Shown here in pieces: positions 51,796 through 61,302 of a stretch of 64,000 nucleotides of DNA. The stretch covers positions 82,662 to 146,661 of the forward strand of contig SAKE01000006.1 of assembly GCA_004017275.1 (NCBI GenBank), read 5' to 3'. Source of the stretch: Mesorhizobium sp. (GTDB lineage: Bacteria; Pseudomonadota; Alphaproteobacteria; Rhizobiales; Rhizobiaceae). Position 1 is the stretch's first letter. Every line of letters begins with the position of its first letter. Below the pieces are notes generated by a model. The model saw only the letters and a program-made list of their open reading frames with translations, was not told the origin of the DNA and did not search any database. A program made the translations under genes and the position numbers.

Positions 51796-52890
51796 ATGAA
51801 CGACAAACCAGAGACTGCCGCCCGCCCCGACGCCGGCAGTGCGACCAAGGCTTCCGATACGTCGGAAGAGGGATCAAGTCCGAGTACCATTACCTCTGGT
51901 GCTGCCAGCACCGGCAGTGTTGCCAGCGAAATATCGCCTGCCGGTCCGTCCCTGTTCGACCGCGTTCTTGGCCTGTTTCGGCAACGCAACGGAACCAGCC
52001 TGCGCGAGGAAATTGCCGGCGCGCTTGCCGAGACGACGAGCGATGCCGGCGCCTTCTCGCCCGGCGAACGCGCCATGCTCAACAACATCCTGCGGCTGCG
52101 CGAGGTGCGCGTCGAGGACGTCATGGTGCCGCGCGCCGACATCCACGGGGTCGAGATCACGACGACGCTCGGCGATCTCCTAGGCACCTTCGAACAATCC
52201 GGCCATTCCCGAATGCCGGTCTATTCCGAGACGCTCGATGATCCGCGCGGCATGGTCCATATCCGTGACGTGTTGGCCCACATCACCAAGATTGCGCGCG
52301 TCAAAAAGGGCCGCACGACCAGGAAAACACCCGTCGCCACGGTTCTCGATCTCACCCAGGTCGACCTCGCACGCACCATTGGAGACCTCAATCTGATCCG
52401 CCCGGTGCTGTTCGTGCCGCCGTCGATGCTGGCCTCCGACCTGATGGGCCGCATGCAGACGACGCGCACGCAAATGGCGCTGGTCATCGATGAATATGGC
52501 GGCACCGACGGTCTTGCCTCGCTGGAGGACATCGTCGAGATGGTCGTCGGCGACATCGAGGACGAGCATGACGACGACGAGCCGATGATCACCCAGAGCG
52601 GCGACGGCGTGTTCATCGTCGACGGCAAGGCCGAGATCGACGATGTCGCCAAGATGATCGGCGGGGACTTCGCCGCCGGCGAACATGGCGAATATGTCGA
52701 CACCATCGGCGGCATGATCTTCAACACGCTCGGCCGCGTTCCGGCCCGCGGCGAGGTGGTGCAGGCCATACCCGGCTTCGAGTTCCACGTCCTCGACGCC
52801 GATCCGCGCCGCGTCAAGCGCGTGCGCATCGTGCAGAGCCAGAAGGGCGAGCGCCGCCGGCGCGCCACGGCGCGCACCGAACAGGCGTGA
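51796..52890 (+). CDS. CBS-domain protein of the CorC/TlyC family
   Basis: A 364-residue cytoplasmic protein. After a Ser/Thr-rich N-terminus (1-55) comes a CBS pair (about 105-235) with VEDVMVPRADIHGVEI and the MALVIDEYGGTDGLASLEDIVE motif, followed by a CorC_HlyC transporter-associated domain (about 270-350). There are no membrane segments, unlike full CNNM-type transporters. Relatives are named magnesium/cobalt efflux protein CorC or hemolysin C, but neither activity is shown by the sequence. The place between ybeY and lnt is typical. Confidence 0.9.
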   Translation: MNDKPETAARPDAGSATKASDTSEEGSSPSTITSGAASTGSVASEISPAGPSLFDRVLGLFRQRNGTSLREEIAGALAETTSDAGAFSPGERAMLNNILRLREVRVEDVMVPRADIHGVEITTTLGDLLGTFEQSGHSRMPVYSETLDDPRGMVHIRDVLAHITKIARVKKGRTTRKTPVATVLDLTQVDLARTIGDLNLIRPVLFVPPSMLASDLMGRMQTTRTQMALVIDEYGGTDGLASLEDIVEMVVGDIEDEHDDDEPMITQSGDGVFIVDGKAEIDDVAKMIGGDFAAGEHGEYVDTIGGMIFNTLGRVPARGEVVQAIPGFEFHVLDADPRRVKRVRIVQSQKGERRRRATARTEQA

Positions 52891-52906
52891 GCCTTTCGCT
52901 CGCCCG

Positions 52907-53377
52907 ATGACTGTCGACGACCCGTTCAAACATCCAAGTCTGGGCTCCGGTGTTTTCTATAAGGATCCTCATGCCGCGCTGGACTGGCTGGAAGCAGCCT
53001 TCGGCTTTGAGCGCAGCATGGTGGTCAGCGATGCCGAGGGAACGCTCGTCCACGCCGAGATGCGGTTCGGCGACAGCTACATCATCGTCGATTCCGAATG
53101 GACCGATTACGTCGCCAGCCCGGCTTCCGTCTCGGGCAAGAACACGCAGTCGGTCTATGTCAGGCTGAAGGATAGTATCGATGCACATTGCGAGCAGGCG
53201 CGGGCAGCCGGTGCTGATATAATCCAGGAGCCGGCGGATCAGTTCTACGGCGAGCGCCAATATCGGGCGTGCGACCCCGAGGGCCATGTCTGGACCTTCA
53301 CACAGACCATACGCGCGGTTCCGCGCGAAGAGGCCGAACGGCTGGGCGGCGTTCAAATCGACGGCTGGCACCGCTAG
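52907..53377 (+). CDS. VOC (glyoxalase/bleomycin-resistance) superfamily protein
   Basis: A 156-residue protein with the paired beta-alpha-beta-beta-beta modules of the vicinal oxygen chelate fold, similar to PhnB-like proteins. KDPHAALDWLEAAFGFE forms the first module and YGERQYRACDPEGHVWTFTQ the second, whose glutamate or histidine may bind metal. The biochemical role is unknown. It begins 16 nt after corC and interrupts the corC-lnt junction found in many relatives. A C-terminal REEAERLGGVQIDGWHR segment is unusual. Confidence 0.82.
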   Translation: MTVDDPFKHPSLGSGVFYKDPHAALDWLEAAFGFERSMVVSDAEGTLVHAEMRFGDSYIIVDSEWTDYVASPASVSGKNTQSVYVRLKDSIDAHCEQARAAGADIIQEPADQFYGERQYRACDPEGHVWTFTQTIRAVPREEAERLGGVQIDGWHR

Positions 53378-53480
53378 GGAGGTGGCCGGAGCTCGCGTCA
53401 CGGCGAGCTATCCGGTGTTTGGAGCGCGGGGCGCGGCCTGTTAAATCTTGCGTCCTGATTCGCGCGACTCGGAAGTATGC

Positions 53481-55073
53481 ATGGTGCGCCTTGCCGGCCG
53501 GATAATTCTGCTTTGGGGGTGGCGCCGCGCGCTCGTGGCGTTTCTCGCAGGCGTCCTGGCGGTGCTCGGGCAGGCGCCCTACGATTTCTTTGCCGCCTGT
53601 TTCATCTCGTTTCCGCTGCTGGTCTGGCTGCTCGACGGTACCACCGGCGAACCCTCCGGCAGCCTGTTCCGACGCTTGCGGCCGGCCTTCGCCGTTGGCT
53701 GGTGGTTCGGCTTCGGCTATTTCCTCGCTGGCCTCTGGTGGATCGGCTCGGCCCTGCTGGTCGAGGCCGACAGCTTTGCCTGGGCGCTTCCCTTCGCTGT
53801 GGTCGGCATCCCTTTCATGCTCGCCTTTTTCTACGGCTTTGCGGCCATGGTTGCGCGGCTGCTGTGGAGCAACGACATCGGCCGCATCGCCGCCCTTGCC
53901 TTCGGCTTCGGGCTGGCGGAATGGCTGCGCGATTTCCTGTTCACCGGTTTTCCCTGGAATACCATCGGCTACGCGGCCATGCCCGTGCCGCTGCTGATGC
54001 AAAGCGTGTCGGTGACCGGTATGATCGGCATGAACGCGCTCGCGGTGTTCGTCTTCGCACTGCCGGCGCTGCTGGCGGCGCGCCGGCATCTTCGCCTTGG
54101 CGCGGCGCTGTTTGTCTTGCTTGCCGCTGCCCATGTCGGCTTTGGCTATGTCAGGCTTGCCGCTCCCGAACCGCCAGCTTCACGCAGCCTGGATGTCCGT
54201 ATCGTCCAGCCGGCCGTGGACTTGTCGGAAAAGTGGGACGCCTCGGTTCGCGACCGTATCTTCGCGGTCCTGATGGGGCTTTCGGCCAAGGCACCGGTAT
54301 CAGGTCACCAAAAGCCGCAGCTGATCCTTTGGCCCGAAACCTCGGTGCCGTTCCTCTTCACCGAGCGTCCGGATGCATTGACGGCGCTGGGCGACATGCT
54401 CGGATCCGGCCAGATGCTGATCGCCGGCGTCGTCCGCGAGGAAGGCGGCTCGGCCGCGAACGCCGACAGCCGCTACTACAACTCCGTGGTCGCGATCGAC
54501 GACAAGGGTGAAATCACTGACGCCGTCGACAAGGTTCATCTGGTGCCGTTCGGCGAATACCTGCCGTTCGCCGATCTGCTCGAGCGTTTCGGCATCGAGC
54601 AGCTGGTTGCCGGGCCGATGAGTTTTGCGGCCGGCAATGAGCGGCACGCCATCACGTTGCCCGGCGGCATCCGTGCGCTGCCATTTATCTGTTATGAGGT
54701 GATCTTTCCCGATCTTGTGGCAGTTGACGCTGCGTCAGCGCAGCTTATTGTGAATGTTACCAATGATGCGTGGTTCGGCGACACGCCGGGTCCGTATCAG
54801 CATTTCAGGCAGGCCCAGATCCGTGCGGTGGAAAATGGATTGCCATTGGTGCGTGCTGCCAACAACGGCATCTCGGCCGTCGTTGACCCGCGCGGGCGCA
54901 TCATCGATGCGCTGGCGATCAACGCCCGTGGCGCCATTGATGCCCATATACCGATTTCCGGACAGGCGCTCATATCTCCCGGCCAACGGCGCATTAACGG
55001 AATGCTGATCATGTTGCTGTTTGCCGTTGGGGCAGTGCTGTTGAACGTAAGGCAAAGGCTACGGGTGAATTGA
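53481..55073 (+). CDS. lnt: Apolipoprotein N-acyltransferase
   Basis: A 530-residue inner-membrane enzyme that adds the third acyl chain to lipoproteins. Six or seven helices in the first 210 residues are followed by a periplasmic carbon-nitrogen hydrolase domain. The catalytic triad is E286 (LWPETSVPF), K351 ([11 protein letters not shown]) and C404 ([10 protein letters not shown]), then a last membrane helix near 510. In Sinorhizobium the homologue is ActA, required for acid and copper tolerance. ATG 53481 gives the standard start; a frame 11 codons longer is possible. The window codes at least four lipoproteins that need it. Confidence 0.95.
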   Translation: MVRLAGRIILLWGWRRALVAFLAGVLAVLGQAPYDFFAACFISFPLLVWLLDGTTGEPSGSLFRRLRPAFAVGWWFGFGYFLAGLWWIGSALLVEADSFAWALPFAVVGIPFMLAFFYGFAAMVARLLWSNDIGRIAALAFGFGLAEWLRDFLFTGFPWNTIGYAAMPVPLLMQSVSVTGMIGMNALAVFVFALPALLAARRHLRLGAALFVLLAAAHVGFGYVRLAAPEPPASRSLDVRIVQPAVDLSEKWDASVRDRIFAVLMGLSAKAPVSGHQKPQLILWPETSVPFLFTERPDALTALGDMLGSGQMLIAGVVREEGGSAANADSRYYNSVVAIDDKGEITDAVDKVHLVPFGEYLPFADLLERFGIEQLVAGPMSFAAGNERHAITLPGGIRALPFICYEVIFPDLVAVDAASAQLIVNVTNDAWFGDTPGPYQHFRQAQIRAVENGLPLVRAANNGISAVVDPRGRIIDALAINARGAIDAHIPISGQALISPGQRRINGMLIMLLFAVGAVLLNVRQRLRVN

Positions 55074-55098
55074 CAGCCAACACATTAGAAACTCATAC
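55070..55098 (+). promoter_or_regulatory. Promoter overlapping the lnt stop codon
   Basis: TTGACA (55070-55075) overlaps the lnt stop, and TCATAC (55093-55098) follows with 17-nt spacing. It would drive the downstream regulator gene with a leader of about 110 nt. The -10 box is weak, which fits an inducible promoter. Confidence 0.5.
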
Positions 55099-55212
55099 TG
55101 TAAGCGCCTGAAATTTCTCGAAGTCGGTGGATCGTTCTGTTGGGGCAGTTGCCTCCGGCTTTGTTTGGGCGAGAAAAAATAGTGAAAGCCGAAAAAATTC
55201 GGCGAGGAAAAA

Positions 55213-55632
55213 ATGACAGAAGATAACAAGAAGAAACCGAATCCGATCGACATCCATGTCGGCAGTCGCATCCGGCTTCGCCGCAATATGCTGGGAATGA
55301 GCCAGGAAAAGCTGGGAGAAAATCTCGGCATCACATTTCAACAGATTCAGAAATATGAAAAAGGCACCAACCGCGTCGGCGCCAGCCGTCTGCAGGCGAT
55401 CGCGTCCATCCTCGGCGTGCCTGTCGCCTTCTTTTTCGAGGATGCGCCCGGCCAGGAGCCCGTGGCGGGCCGTGGATTTGCCGAAGACGCGTCGATGGCT
55501 TTCGCCGTCGAATTCTGCGGCAGCCCTGAAGGTCTTCAGCTCAACCGGGCCTTTGTCAAGATCGCCGACGCCAAGGTGCGCCGCAGGATCATAGACCTGG
55601 TCAAGTCCCTCTCCACCGACGATGCCGACTGA
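55213..55632 (+). CDS. phrR: XRE-family transcriptional regulator, PhrR-like
   Basis: A 139-residue DNA-binding protein. The helix-turn-helix domain covers about 14-70 with RIRLRRNMLGMSQEKLGENLG and FQQIQKYEKGTNRVGASRL; the rest is a short helical tail. In Sinorhizobium the neighbour of actA/lnt is phrR, a low-pH-induced repressor-like gene of about this size, which this matches in position and length. AGGA precedes ATG 55213 with suitable spacing. It may regulate lnt, itself or metK; no operator was identified. Confidence 0.85.
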   Translation: MTEDNKKKPNPIDIHVGSRIRLRRNMLGMSQEKLGENLGITFQQIQKYEKGTNRVGASRLQAIASILGVPVAFFFEDAPGQEPVAGRGFAEDASMAFAVEFCGSPEGLQLNRAFVKIADAKVRRRIIDLVKSLSTDDAD

Positions 55633-55649
55633 TCCGCGATCGCACCAGG

Positions 55650-55786
55650 ACCGGCGGCGGCCTGCCGCCGGTGGCACAAGATAAACGCATCGACATTCAT
55701 GCCAGAGCCGAAGCACCGCTTGACGAGCGGCGCATCGTCCCGCTAACACGTGGCGCGCCAAAATCGGCAGCTTGCCGATCGTTTTT
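55650..55786 (+). terminator. Hairpins between phrR and metK, terminator-like
   Basis: Two structures lie between the genes. The first is a GC-rich stem, ACCGGCGGC (55650-55658) with GCCGCCGGT (55664-55672), without a U-tract. The second, ATCGGCA (55763-55769) with TGCCGAT (55773-55779), is followed by CGTTTTT and ends only four bases before the metK ribosome-binding site, so it is placed as in an attenuator. I see no known SAM riboswitch consensus. Confidence 0.5.
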
Positions 55787-55801
55787 CAAGAGGGGACACC
55801 C

Positions 55802-57067
55802 GTGACGCGGCAGAACTACTTCTTTACCTCGGAATCCGTTGCCGAGGGCCATCCCGACAAAGTCTGTGACCGGATCTCCGATGAGATCGTCGATCTGGTC
55901 TATCGCGAAGCCAAGAAGGCTGGCATGGACCCATGGAAAGTCCGTGTCGCCTGCGAGACGCTGGCCACCACCAACCGCGTCGTCATCGCCGGCGAAGTAC
56001 GCGTCCCCGAGACGCTGCTGAGGAAGGACAAGGAAGGCAACATCCTTAAGGATGCCGCCGGCCATCCGGTCGTCAATCCGGCCAAGTTCAAGTCGGTCGC
56101 CCGCAAGGCTATCCGCGAAATCGGCTATGAGCAGGCCGGCTTCCACTGGAAAACGGCGAAGATCGAGGTCCTGCTGCACGGCCAGTCGCCGGATATCGGC
56201 CAAGGCGTCGACAATGCCTCCGACCGTCAGGGCGAAGAGGGTGCCGGCGACCAGGGCATCATGTTCGGCTATGCCTGCCGCGAGACGCCGGATCTGATGC
56301 CGGCGCCGATCTACTACAGCCACAAGATCCTCGAACTGCTGGCAGCTGCCCGTCACGAAGGTAGCGGTGAAGCCGGCAGGCTCGGGCCGGACGCCAAGAG
56401 CCAGGTCACCGTTCGCTATGTCGACGGCAAGGCCGCCGAGGCGACACAGATCGTGCTGTCCACGCAGCATCTCGATGCGGGCTGGGATTCGAAGAAGGTC
56501 CGCAAGGTCGTCGAACCCTATATCCGCGAGGCACTGGGCGAACTGAAGATCGCCGACAACTGCATGTGGTACATCAACCCGACCGGCAAGTTCGTCATCG
56601 GCGGACCGGACGGTGACGCCGGCCTGACAGGCCGCAAGATCATCGTCGACACCTATGGTGGTGCCGCACCCCATGGCGGCGGCGCCTTTTCCGGCAAGGA
56701 CACCACCAAGGTCGATCGTTCGGCGGCCTATGCGGCGCGCTATCTGGCCAAAAACGTCGTAGCGGCGAAACTCGCCGACCGCTGCACCATCCAGCTTTCC
56801 TACGCCATCGGCGTTGCCCAGCCCTTGTCGGTCTATGTCGACCTGCACGGCACCGGCAAAGTCGACGAGGCAAAGCTCGAGGAGGCGCTGCGCTCGGTGA
56901 TGGATCTGTCGCCGTCCGGCATCCGCCGCCACCTCGACCTGAACAAGCCGATCTACGCCAAGACGTCGTCCTACGGCCATTTCGGCCGCAAGGCCGGCCG
57001 CGACGGGTCTTTCTCCTGGGAAAAGACCGATCTCGCCAAGGCGCTCAAGGATGCGGTCGCCGCCTGA
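55802..57067 (+). CDS. metK: S-adenosylmethionine synthetase
   Basis: A 421-residue enzyme making SAM from methionine and ATP, supplying the methyltransferases encoded around it. The motifs [14 protein letters not shown] ([15 protein letters not shown]), [13 protein letters not shown] and GGGAFSGKD are intact. It is longer than E. coli MetK, as usual for rhizobia. The start is GTG 55802, whose GAGGGG lies six bases upstream; a TTG ten codons earlier lies inside the terminator-like hairpin. trmB follows after 23 nt. Confidence 0.95.
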   Translation: MTRQNYFFTSESVAEGHPDKVCDRISDEIVDLVYREAKKAGMDPWKVRVACETLATTNRVVIAGEVRVPETLLRKDKEGNILKDAAGHPVVNPAKFKSVARKAIREIGYEQAGFHWKTAKIEVLLHGQSPDIGQGVDNASDRQGEEGAGDQGIMFGYACRETPDLMPAPIYYSHKILELLAAARHEGSGEAGRLGPDAKSQVTVRYVDGKAAEATQIVLSTQHLDAGWDSKKVRKVVEPYIREALGELKIADNCMWYINPTGKFVIGGPDGDAGLTGRKIIVDTYGGAAPHGGGAFSGKDTTKVDRSAAYAARYLAKNVVAAKLADRCTIQLSYAIGVAQPLSVYVDLHGTGKVDEAKLEEALRSVMDLSPSGIRRHLDLNKPIYAKTSSYGHFGRKAGRDGSFSWEKTDLAKALKDAVAA

Positions 57068-57090
57068 TAGCGGCGGCGCAAAGTCCTGCC

Positions 57091-57792
57091 ATGGACCCGA
57101 AGGACAGACCAAGCCGCGCGACCGAAGCCTTCTTCGGTCGCCGGCGCGGCAAGACCATGCGGCCGCAGCAGGCAGCAGCACTGGAAAGCGGCTTCGGCAC
57201 CTATCGGCTCGATCTCACGGCCGAACCGCCGCCCGATCTGCACGCTCTGTTTGAAGGCGATGTCAGCGCGGTTCGCCTCGAGATCGGCTTCGGCGGCGGC
57301 GAACATCTCCTGCATCGCGCGACCGAGGCGCCGACTGTCGGCTTTATCGGCGTCGAGCCGTTCGTCAACGGCATGGCCAAGATGATGATGGCGGTGCGGA
57401 AAAAACCGCTCGCCAATCTGCGGGTCTATGACGACGACGCCACAAGGCTACTCGACTGGCTGCCGCAAGCCTCGCTCGACGGCATCGATCTGCTCTACCC
57501 CGATCCCTGGCCGAAGAAGAAACACTGGAAGCGGCGCTTCGTCAGCCCGGTCAATCTCGAGCGGTTCGCGCGTGTGCTGAAGCCGGGTTCAAAATTCCGC
57601 TTCGCCTCCGATATCGACACCTATGTCAACTGGACCTTGCTGCACTGCCGCGCGCATGGCGCGTTCGCGTGGCAGGCTTCGGAGGCGGCGGACTGGCACC
57701 GGCCTTACGATGGCTGGCCGGGTACCCGTTACGAGGCGAAGGCCATTCGCGAGGGCCGGCGGCCAGCCTATCTTACCTTCGTTCGGAAATAG
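57091..57792 (+). CDS. trmB: tRNA (guanine-N7-)-methyltransferase
   Basis: A 233-residue SAM-dependent enzyme that makes m7G46 in the tRNA variable loop. The SAM site reads [11 protein letters not shown], and the family signature [17 protein letters not shown] is complete. The C-terminal [13 protein letters not shown] segment is also conserved. It uses the product of the gene directly upstream, metK. The N-terminal 30 residues, rich in Arg and Lys, are longer than in E. coli. Confidence 0.95.
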   Translation: MDPKDRPSRATEAFFGRRRGKTMRPQQAAALESGFGTYRLDLTAEPPPDLHALFEGDVSAVRLEIGFGGGEHLLHRATEAPTVGFIGVEPFVNGMAKMMMAVRKKPLANLRVYDDDATRLLDWLPQASLDGIDLLYPDPWPKKKHWKRRFVSPVNLERFARVLKPGSKFRFASDIDTYVNWTLLHCRAHGAFAWQASEAADWHRPYDGWPGTRYEAKAIREGRRPAYLTFVRK

Positions 57793-57859
57793 CGGATTGC
57801 TTGAAGGCGCGCTTTACCTCGACGGGGAACCTCAGCTTCCCATGTCGGGCTGACGGGTC

Positions 57860-58027
57860 TTAGAAGCGGCGGCCGATGCGATCGAAGGCGGCAGGCTCGA
57901 CGCCGAGGTTGCGCAGGTCGTTGGCGCGCGGCCTGCGACCGGCTTCCACGGCCCGGGAGGCGGCAACGGCGCTGCCGAATACGGTGAAGAGATCGCCGAT
58001 TGCCGAAAATATCTTGCGGTTACTCAT
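57860..58027 (-). CDS. Small DUF1127-like protein
   Basis: A 55-residue basic protein opposite in strand to its neighbours. It reads MSNRKIFSAIGDLFTVFGSA, then an Arg-rich C-terminal half with RAVEAGRRPRANDLRNLGV and FDRIGRRF, a pattern reminiscent of DUF1127 proteins in alphaproteobacteria, some of which bind RNA and affect metabolism. ATG 58027 has AGGA seven bases upstream; an in-frame ATG at 58033 is too close to it. It lies between trmB and rimP. The gene is short, so coding is inferred mainly from the ribosome-binding site and composition. Confidence 0.65.
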   Translation of the reverse strand: MSNRKIFSAIGDLFTVFGSAVAASRAVEAGRRPRANDLRNLGVEPAAFDRIGRRF

Positions 58028-58042
58028 GGTCATGTCCTTTCG

Positions 58043-58090
58043 CGCACCTATGGCGCAGCCACATTGTGCGCTGCAGCGTAGATAGGTGCG
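58043..58090. repeat. Inverted repeat upstream of the small minus-strand gene
   Basis: CGCACCTAT (58043-58051) and ATAGGTGCG (58082-58090) are perfect inverted copies, and GCGCA with TGCGC pairs inside. On the minus strand it would lie in the 5' untranslated region of the small DUF1127-like gene, directly before its ribosome-binding site; it could also be an operator. Between it and the rimP promoter (58091-58195) I see nothing recognisable. Confidence 0.55.
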
Positions 58091-58195
58091 TTTCTACCCC
58101 GATCACATGGGTGTTGCCGCATAGGCGCCATGCGCCCCATGCAACGCTAACGCTTGCCTCCCCGGGCTGCTGCTTTGCCGACCAGCATAGCGGGC

Positions 58196-58224
58196 TTGAA
58201 ACAGCGGCCATGATCGTCTATATC
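58196..58224 (+). promoter_or_regulatory. Promoter of the rimP-nusA-infB operon
   Basis: TTGAAA at 58196-58201 and TATATC at 58219-58224 with 17 nt between them. Transcription would begin near 58231, about 93 nt before the rimP start codon. Confidence 0.65.
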
Positions 58225-58253
58225 AAGCTCAAATTCTTGGTCGGTATGACGGA

Positions 58254-58283
58254 GAGTGGGTCCACCCGGTCCCGCTCTTTTTT
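58254..58283 (+). terminator. Terminator-like hairpin in the rimP leader
   Basis: GAGTGGGTCC (58254-58263) pairs with GGTCCCGCTC (58268-58277) with one wobble and one mismatch, followed directly by six T. It lies inside the transcribed leader, about 40 nt before the rimP start codon and 20-50 nt after the predicted transcription start. This is the position of an attenuator. Confidence 0.65.
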
Positions 58284-58323
58284 ATTACCTGCCGGTAGCT
58301 TCGGATAGAACGATAGGACTTCA

Positions 58324-58968
58324 ATGACTGCAACGGCAAGCGAGGGCGACGATCGCATCATCCGCGAAAGCGGCATCGATGCGCGCATCGCGCTGATCGT
58401 CCAGCCGGTTCTGCGTGGCATCGGCTTCCGCCTCGTGCGGGTGCATCTGTCGGGCCAGAACGGGCTGACGCTGCAGATCATGGCCGAACGCGAGGACGGC
58501 ACCATGACCGTCGAGGATTGCGAAGAGGTCAGCCGCGCGGTGTCGCCGGCGCTCGATGTCGATGATCCCATCGAAAAGGCCTATCACCTTGAAGTCTCGT
58601 CGCCCGGCATCGACCGGCCGCTGGTCCGCAAATCGGATTTCGCGACCTGGACGGGTCATCTGGTGAAGATGGAAACATCGGTCGTCGTCGCGGACCGCAA
58701 GCGCTTCAAAGGCAAGATCGCCGAGGCCGGCGAAGACGACGTGCTGATCGAGCGCGACAAGGCCGCCTATGGCGAGGAGCCGACGGTGCGCATCCCCTAC
58801 GATGCGATTGCCGACGTGCGCCTGATCCTGACCGACGACCTCATCCGCGATGCCCTGTCGAAGGACAACAGGGCGCGCAAGGAAGCCAAGAAACGCCGCG
58901 GCGAACCGGACGACGACGAGTCGGGTACGGAAGCCGACGCCACGGAAGAACACGAACAGGAACTATGA
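58324..58968 (+). CDS. rimP: Ribosome maturation factor RimP
   Basis: A 214-residue protein that helps assemble the 30S subunit. The N-terminal alpha/beta domain has [24 protein letters not shown] and [19 protein letters not shown], followed by the conserved [16 protein letters not shown]-terminal SH3-like barrel follows, then an acidic and basic tail (about 180-214) absent from E. coli RimP. It heads the conserved rimP-nusA-ylxR-infB-rbfA set; nusA follows after 49 nt. Confidence 0.95.
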   Translation: MTATASEGDDRIIRESGIDARIALIVQPVLRGIGFRLVRVHLSGQNGLTLQIMAEREDGTMTVEDCEEVSRAVSPALDVDDPIEKAYHLEVSSPGIDRPLVRKSDFATWTGHLVKMETSVVVADRKRFKGKIAEAGEDDVLIERDKAAYGEEPTVRIPYDAIADVRLILTDDLIRDALSKDNRARKEAKKRRGEPDDDESGTEADATEEHEQEL

Positions 58969-59017
58969 TTGAGCTGCCGGGCGCAAAGGTCCGGCAAACA
59001 GGCTCGGGAGAAAAACG

Positions 59018-60613
59018 ATGGTTGTAAGCGCCAACAGACTTGAATTGCTGCAGATCGCCGATGCGGTCGCGCGTGAAAAGTCGATCGACAAGTCGATCGT
59101 CATCGCCGCCATGGCCGATGCGATCCAGAAGGCGGCGCGCTCGCGCTACGGTCAGGAGACCAACATTCGCGCCGACATCAACCCGAACACCGGCGAGATG
59201 AAGCTGCAGCGGCTGATGGAAGTGGTGGAAAAGGTTGATGACTACGCCACGCAGATCGCCATTTCCTCGGCTCGCGAGCGCAATCCCGACGCCCAGCTCG
59301 GCGACTTCATCGCCGAACAGCTGCCGCCGATGGATTTCGGCCGTATCGCCGCCCAGTCGGCCAAGCAGGTCATCGTGCAGAAGGTGCGCGAGGCCGAGCG
59401 CGACCGCCAGTATGACGAATACAAGGATCGCATCGGCGAGATCGTCAACGGTACCGTCAAGCGCGTCGAATACGGCAACGTCATCGTCGATCTAGGCCGC
59501 GGTGAGGCGATCATCCGTCGCGACGAGCTGATTCCGCGCGAAAACTACAAATATGGCGACCGCGTCCGCGCCTACGTTTACGACGTGCGCCGCGAGCAGC
59601 GCGGCCCGCAAATCTTCCTGTCGCGCACCCATCCGCAGTTCATGGCCAAGTTGTTCACCATGGAAGTGCCGGAAATCTATGACGGCATCATCGAGATCAA
59701 GTCGGTCGCCCGCGACCCCGGCTCGCGCGCCAAGATTGCCGTCATCTCGCGAGACTCTTCGATCGATCCGGTCGGCGCCTGCGTCGGTATGCGCGGCAGC
59801 CGCGTCCAGGCCGTCGTCGGCGAATTGCAGGGCGAGAAGATCGACATCATTCCGTGGTCGCCATCGGCCGCATCCTTTATCGTCAACGCGCTGCAGCCGG
59901 CGGAAGTCGCCAAGGTCGTGCTTGACGAGGATGCCGAACGCATCGAGGTCGTGGTCCCCGACGACCAGCTGTCGCTGGCCATCGGCCGCCGCGGCCAGAA
60001 CGTGCGTCTCGCTTCGCAACTGACAGGCTGGGATATCGACATTCTGACCGAGGCCGAAGAATCCGAGCGTCGCCAGAAGGAATTCGTCGAGCGTTCGTCG
60101 CTGTTCATGGAAGCCCTCGACGTCGACGAGATGGTCGGCCAGGTGCTGGCCTCCGAAGGCTTCACCAGCGTCGAGGAAGTCGCTTATGTCGATTCGGGCG
60201 AGATCGCCTCGATCGATGGCTTCGACGAGGACACCGCGTCGGAAATCCAGACCCGTGCCCGCGAGTATCTGGAGAAGATCGAGGCCGAGCACGACGACAA
60301 GCGCAAGGCGCTCGGCGTCTCGGACGAATTGCGTGAAATCCCCGGCGTAACCACCGCCATGATGGTGACGCTTGGCGAGGACGGCGTGAAGACGATCGAG
60401 GACTTCGCTGGTTATGCCGCGGACGACCTGACCGGCTGGAAAGAACGCAAGGACGGCGAGACAAAAGTCTATCCGGGCGTGCTGGCCAATCATGGCGTGA
60501 CCCGCGCAGATGCCGAACAGATGGTTCTGGCCGCCCGCCTCAAGGCCGGCTGGATCACCGAAGACGAGCTTGCAGCCGAAGAAGTCACGGCTGACGAAGC
60601 CGTTGGTGCGTGA
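59018..60613 (+). CDS. nusA: Transcription termination/antitermination factor NusA
   Basis: A 531-residue RNA-polymerase-binding factor. The N-terminal domain (about 1-125), S1 domain (about 130-200, [21 protein letters not shown]) and two KH domains (about 230-345, [18 protein letters not shown] and [16 protein letters not shown]) are all present. The C-terminus has helix-hairpin-helix-like acidic repeats followed by an acidic tail. Since NusA affects hairpin-dependent pausing, the terminator-like hairpin in this operon's leader may be an autoregulatory site, which is inference. Confidence 0.96.
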   Translation: MVVSANRLELLQIADAVAREKSIDKSIVIAAMADAIQKAARSRYGQETNIRADINPNTGEMKLQRLMEVVEKVDDYATQIAISSARERNPDAQLGDFIAEQLPPMDFGRIAAQSAKQVIVQKVREAERDRQYDEYKDRIGEIVNGTVKRVEYGNVIVDLGRGEAIIRRDELIPRENYKYGDRVRAYVYDVRREQRGPQIFLSRTHPQFMAKLFTMEVPEIYDGIIEIKSVARDPGSRAKIAVISRDSSIDPVGACVGMRGSRVQAVVGELQGEKIDIIPWSPSAASFIVNALQPAEVAKVVLDEDAERIEVVVPDDQLSLAIGRRGQNVRLASQLTGWDIDILTEAEESERRQKEFVERSSLFMEALDVDEMVGQVLASEGFTSVEEVAYVDSGEIASIDGFDEDTASEIQTRAREYLEKIEAEHDDKRKALGVSDELREIPGVTTAMMVTLGEDGVKTIEDFAGYAADDLTGWKERKDGETKVYPGVLANHGVTRADAEQMVLAARLKAGWITEDELAAEEVTADEAVGA

Positions 60614-60642
60614 GGTGAACCCGCATCGCACCGAACCCGCCC

Positions 60643-61302
60643 TTGGACGAGATGAACGATCGCACCTGCATCGTCACCCGCAGGCAGGCCGAACCGGATG
60701 ATCTGATCCGGTTCGTCGTCGGCCCGGATTCGGCCGTCGTTCCCGACATCAAGAGAAATTTGCCTGGCCGCGGTTGCTGGGTAAGTGCCGACCGCCTACA
60801 TATCGACAAGGCTGCGGCGAAGAACCTCTTTGCCCGAGCCTTCAAGGCACAGGTGATCGTGCCGTCCGATCTTGGCGGTATGGTTGACGGGTTGCTGTCA
60901 AGATACGCGCTGGGCATGCTCGGTCTTGCCCGCAAGGCAGGCGCGATTGCGCTGGGCGCCACCAAGGTCGAAAGCGCTGTGCGTGGCGGATTGGCGCTTT
61001 TCGTGCTTCACGCGACCGAGGCGTCCGATGACGGCGTGCGCAAGATCAGCCAGGCGCGACGGGCGACAGTCCATCTCGGCGGCCCCGCTATCCTTGCCTA
61101 CAAACTTTTCTCCGAGGCCGAGTTGAGCTTGGCATTGGGGGGTACAAATGTGATACATGCTGCCGTTCTCGCGGGAGACGCGGGCAGGGCGGTCCAGAAG
61201 CGCATGGTTGCGCTCGACCGGTATCGGGGCGGTTCCCCGGACGATCTGGCAATGCTTGCGGCTGTTGCTGACGAAGATGATGCCGCAGAGGATATGGAAT
61301 GA
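60643..61302 (+). CDS. RNA-binding protein, YlxR and L7Ae-like fusion
   Basis: A 219-residue protein joining two small RNA-binding folds. Residues 1-90 are the YlxR (DUF448) domain with RTCIVTRRQ and GRGCWVS; residues 92-185 resemble the L7Ae/L30e fold with [18 protein letters not shown]. In Gram-positive bacteria these are separate neighbours (YlxR and YlxQ) between nusA and infB; in alphaproteobacteria they are fused as here. The start is TTG 60643 or ATG 60652; the latter loses three residues and neither has a strong ribosome-binding site. The stop overlaps the infB start by four bases. Confidence 0.88.
   Translation: MDEMNDRTCIVTRRQAEPDDLIRFVVGPDSAVVPDIKRNLPGRGCWVSADRLHIDKAAAKNLFARAFKAQVIVPSDLGGMVDGLLSRYALGMLGLARKAGAIALGATKVESAVRGGLALFVLHATEASDDGVRKISQARRATVHLGGPAILAYKLFSEAELSLALGGTNVIHAAVLAGDAGRAVQKRMVALDRYRGGSPDDLAMLAAVADEDDAAEDME

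Noticed and set aside
55633..55801. A known SAM riboswitch upstream of metK
   Set aside because: Hairpins are present but the conserved unpaired bases of SAM-II or SAM/SAH aptamers could not be matched; only an attenuator-like structure is claimed.
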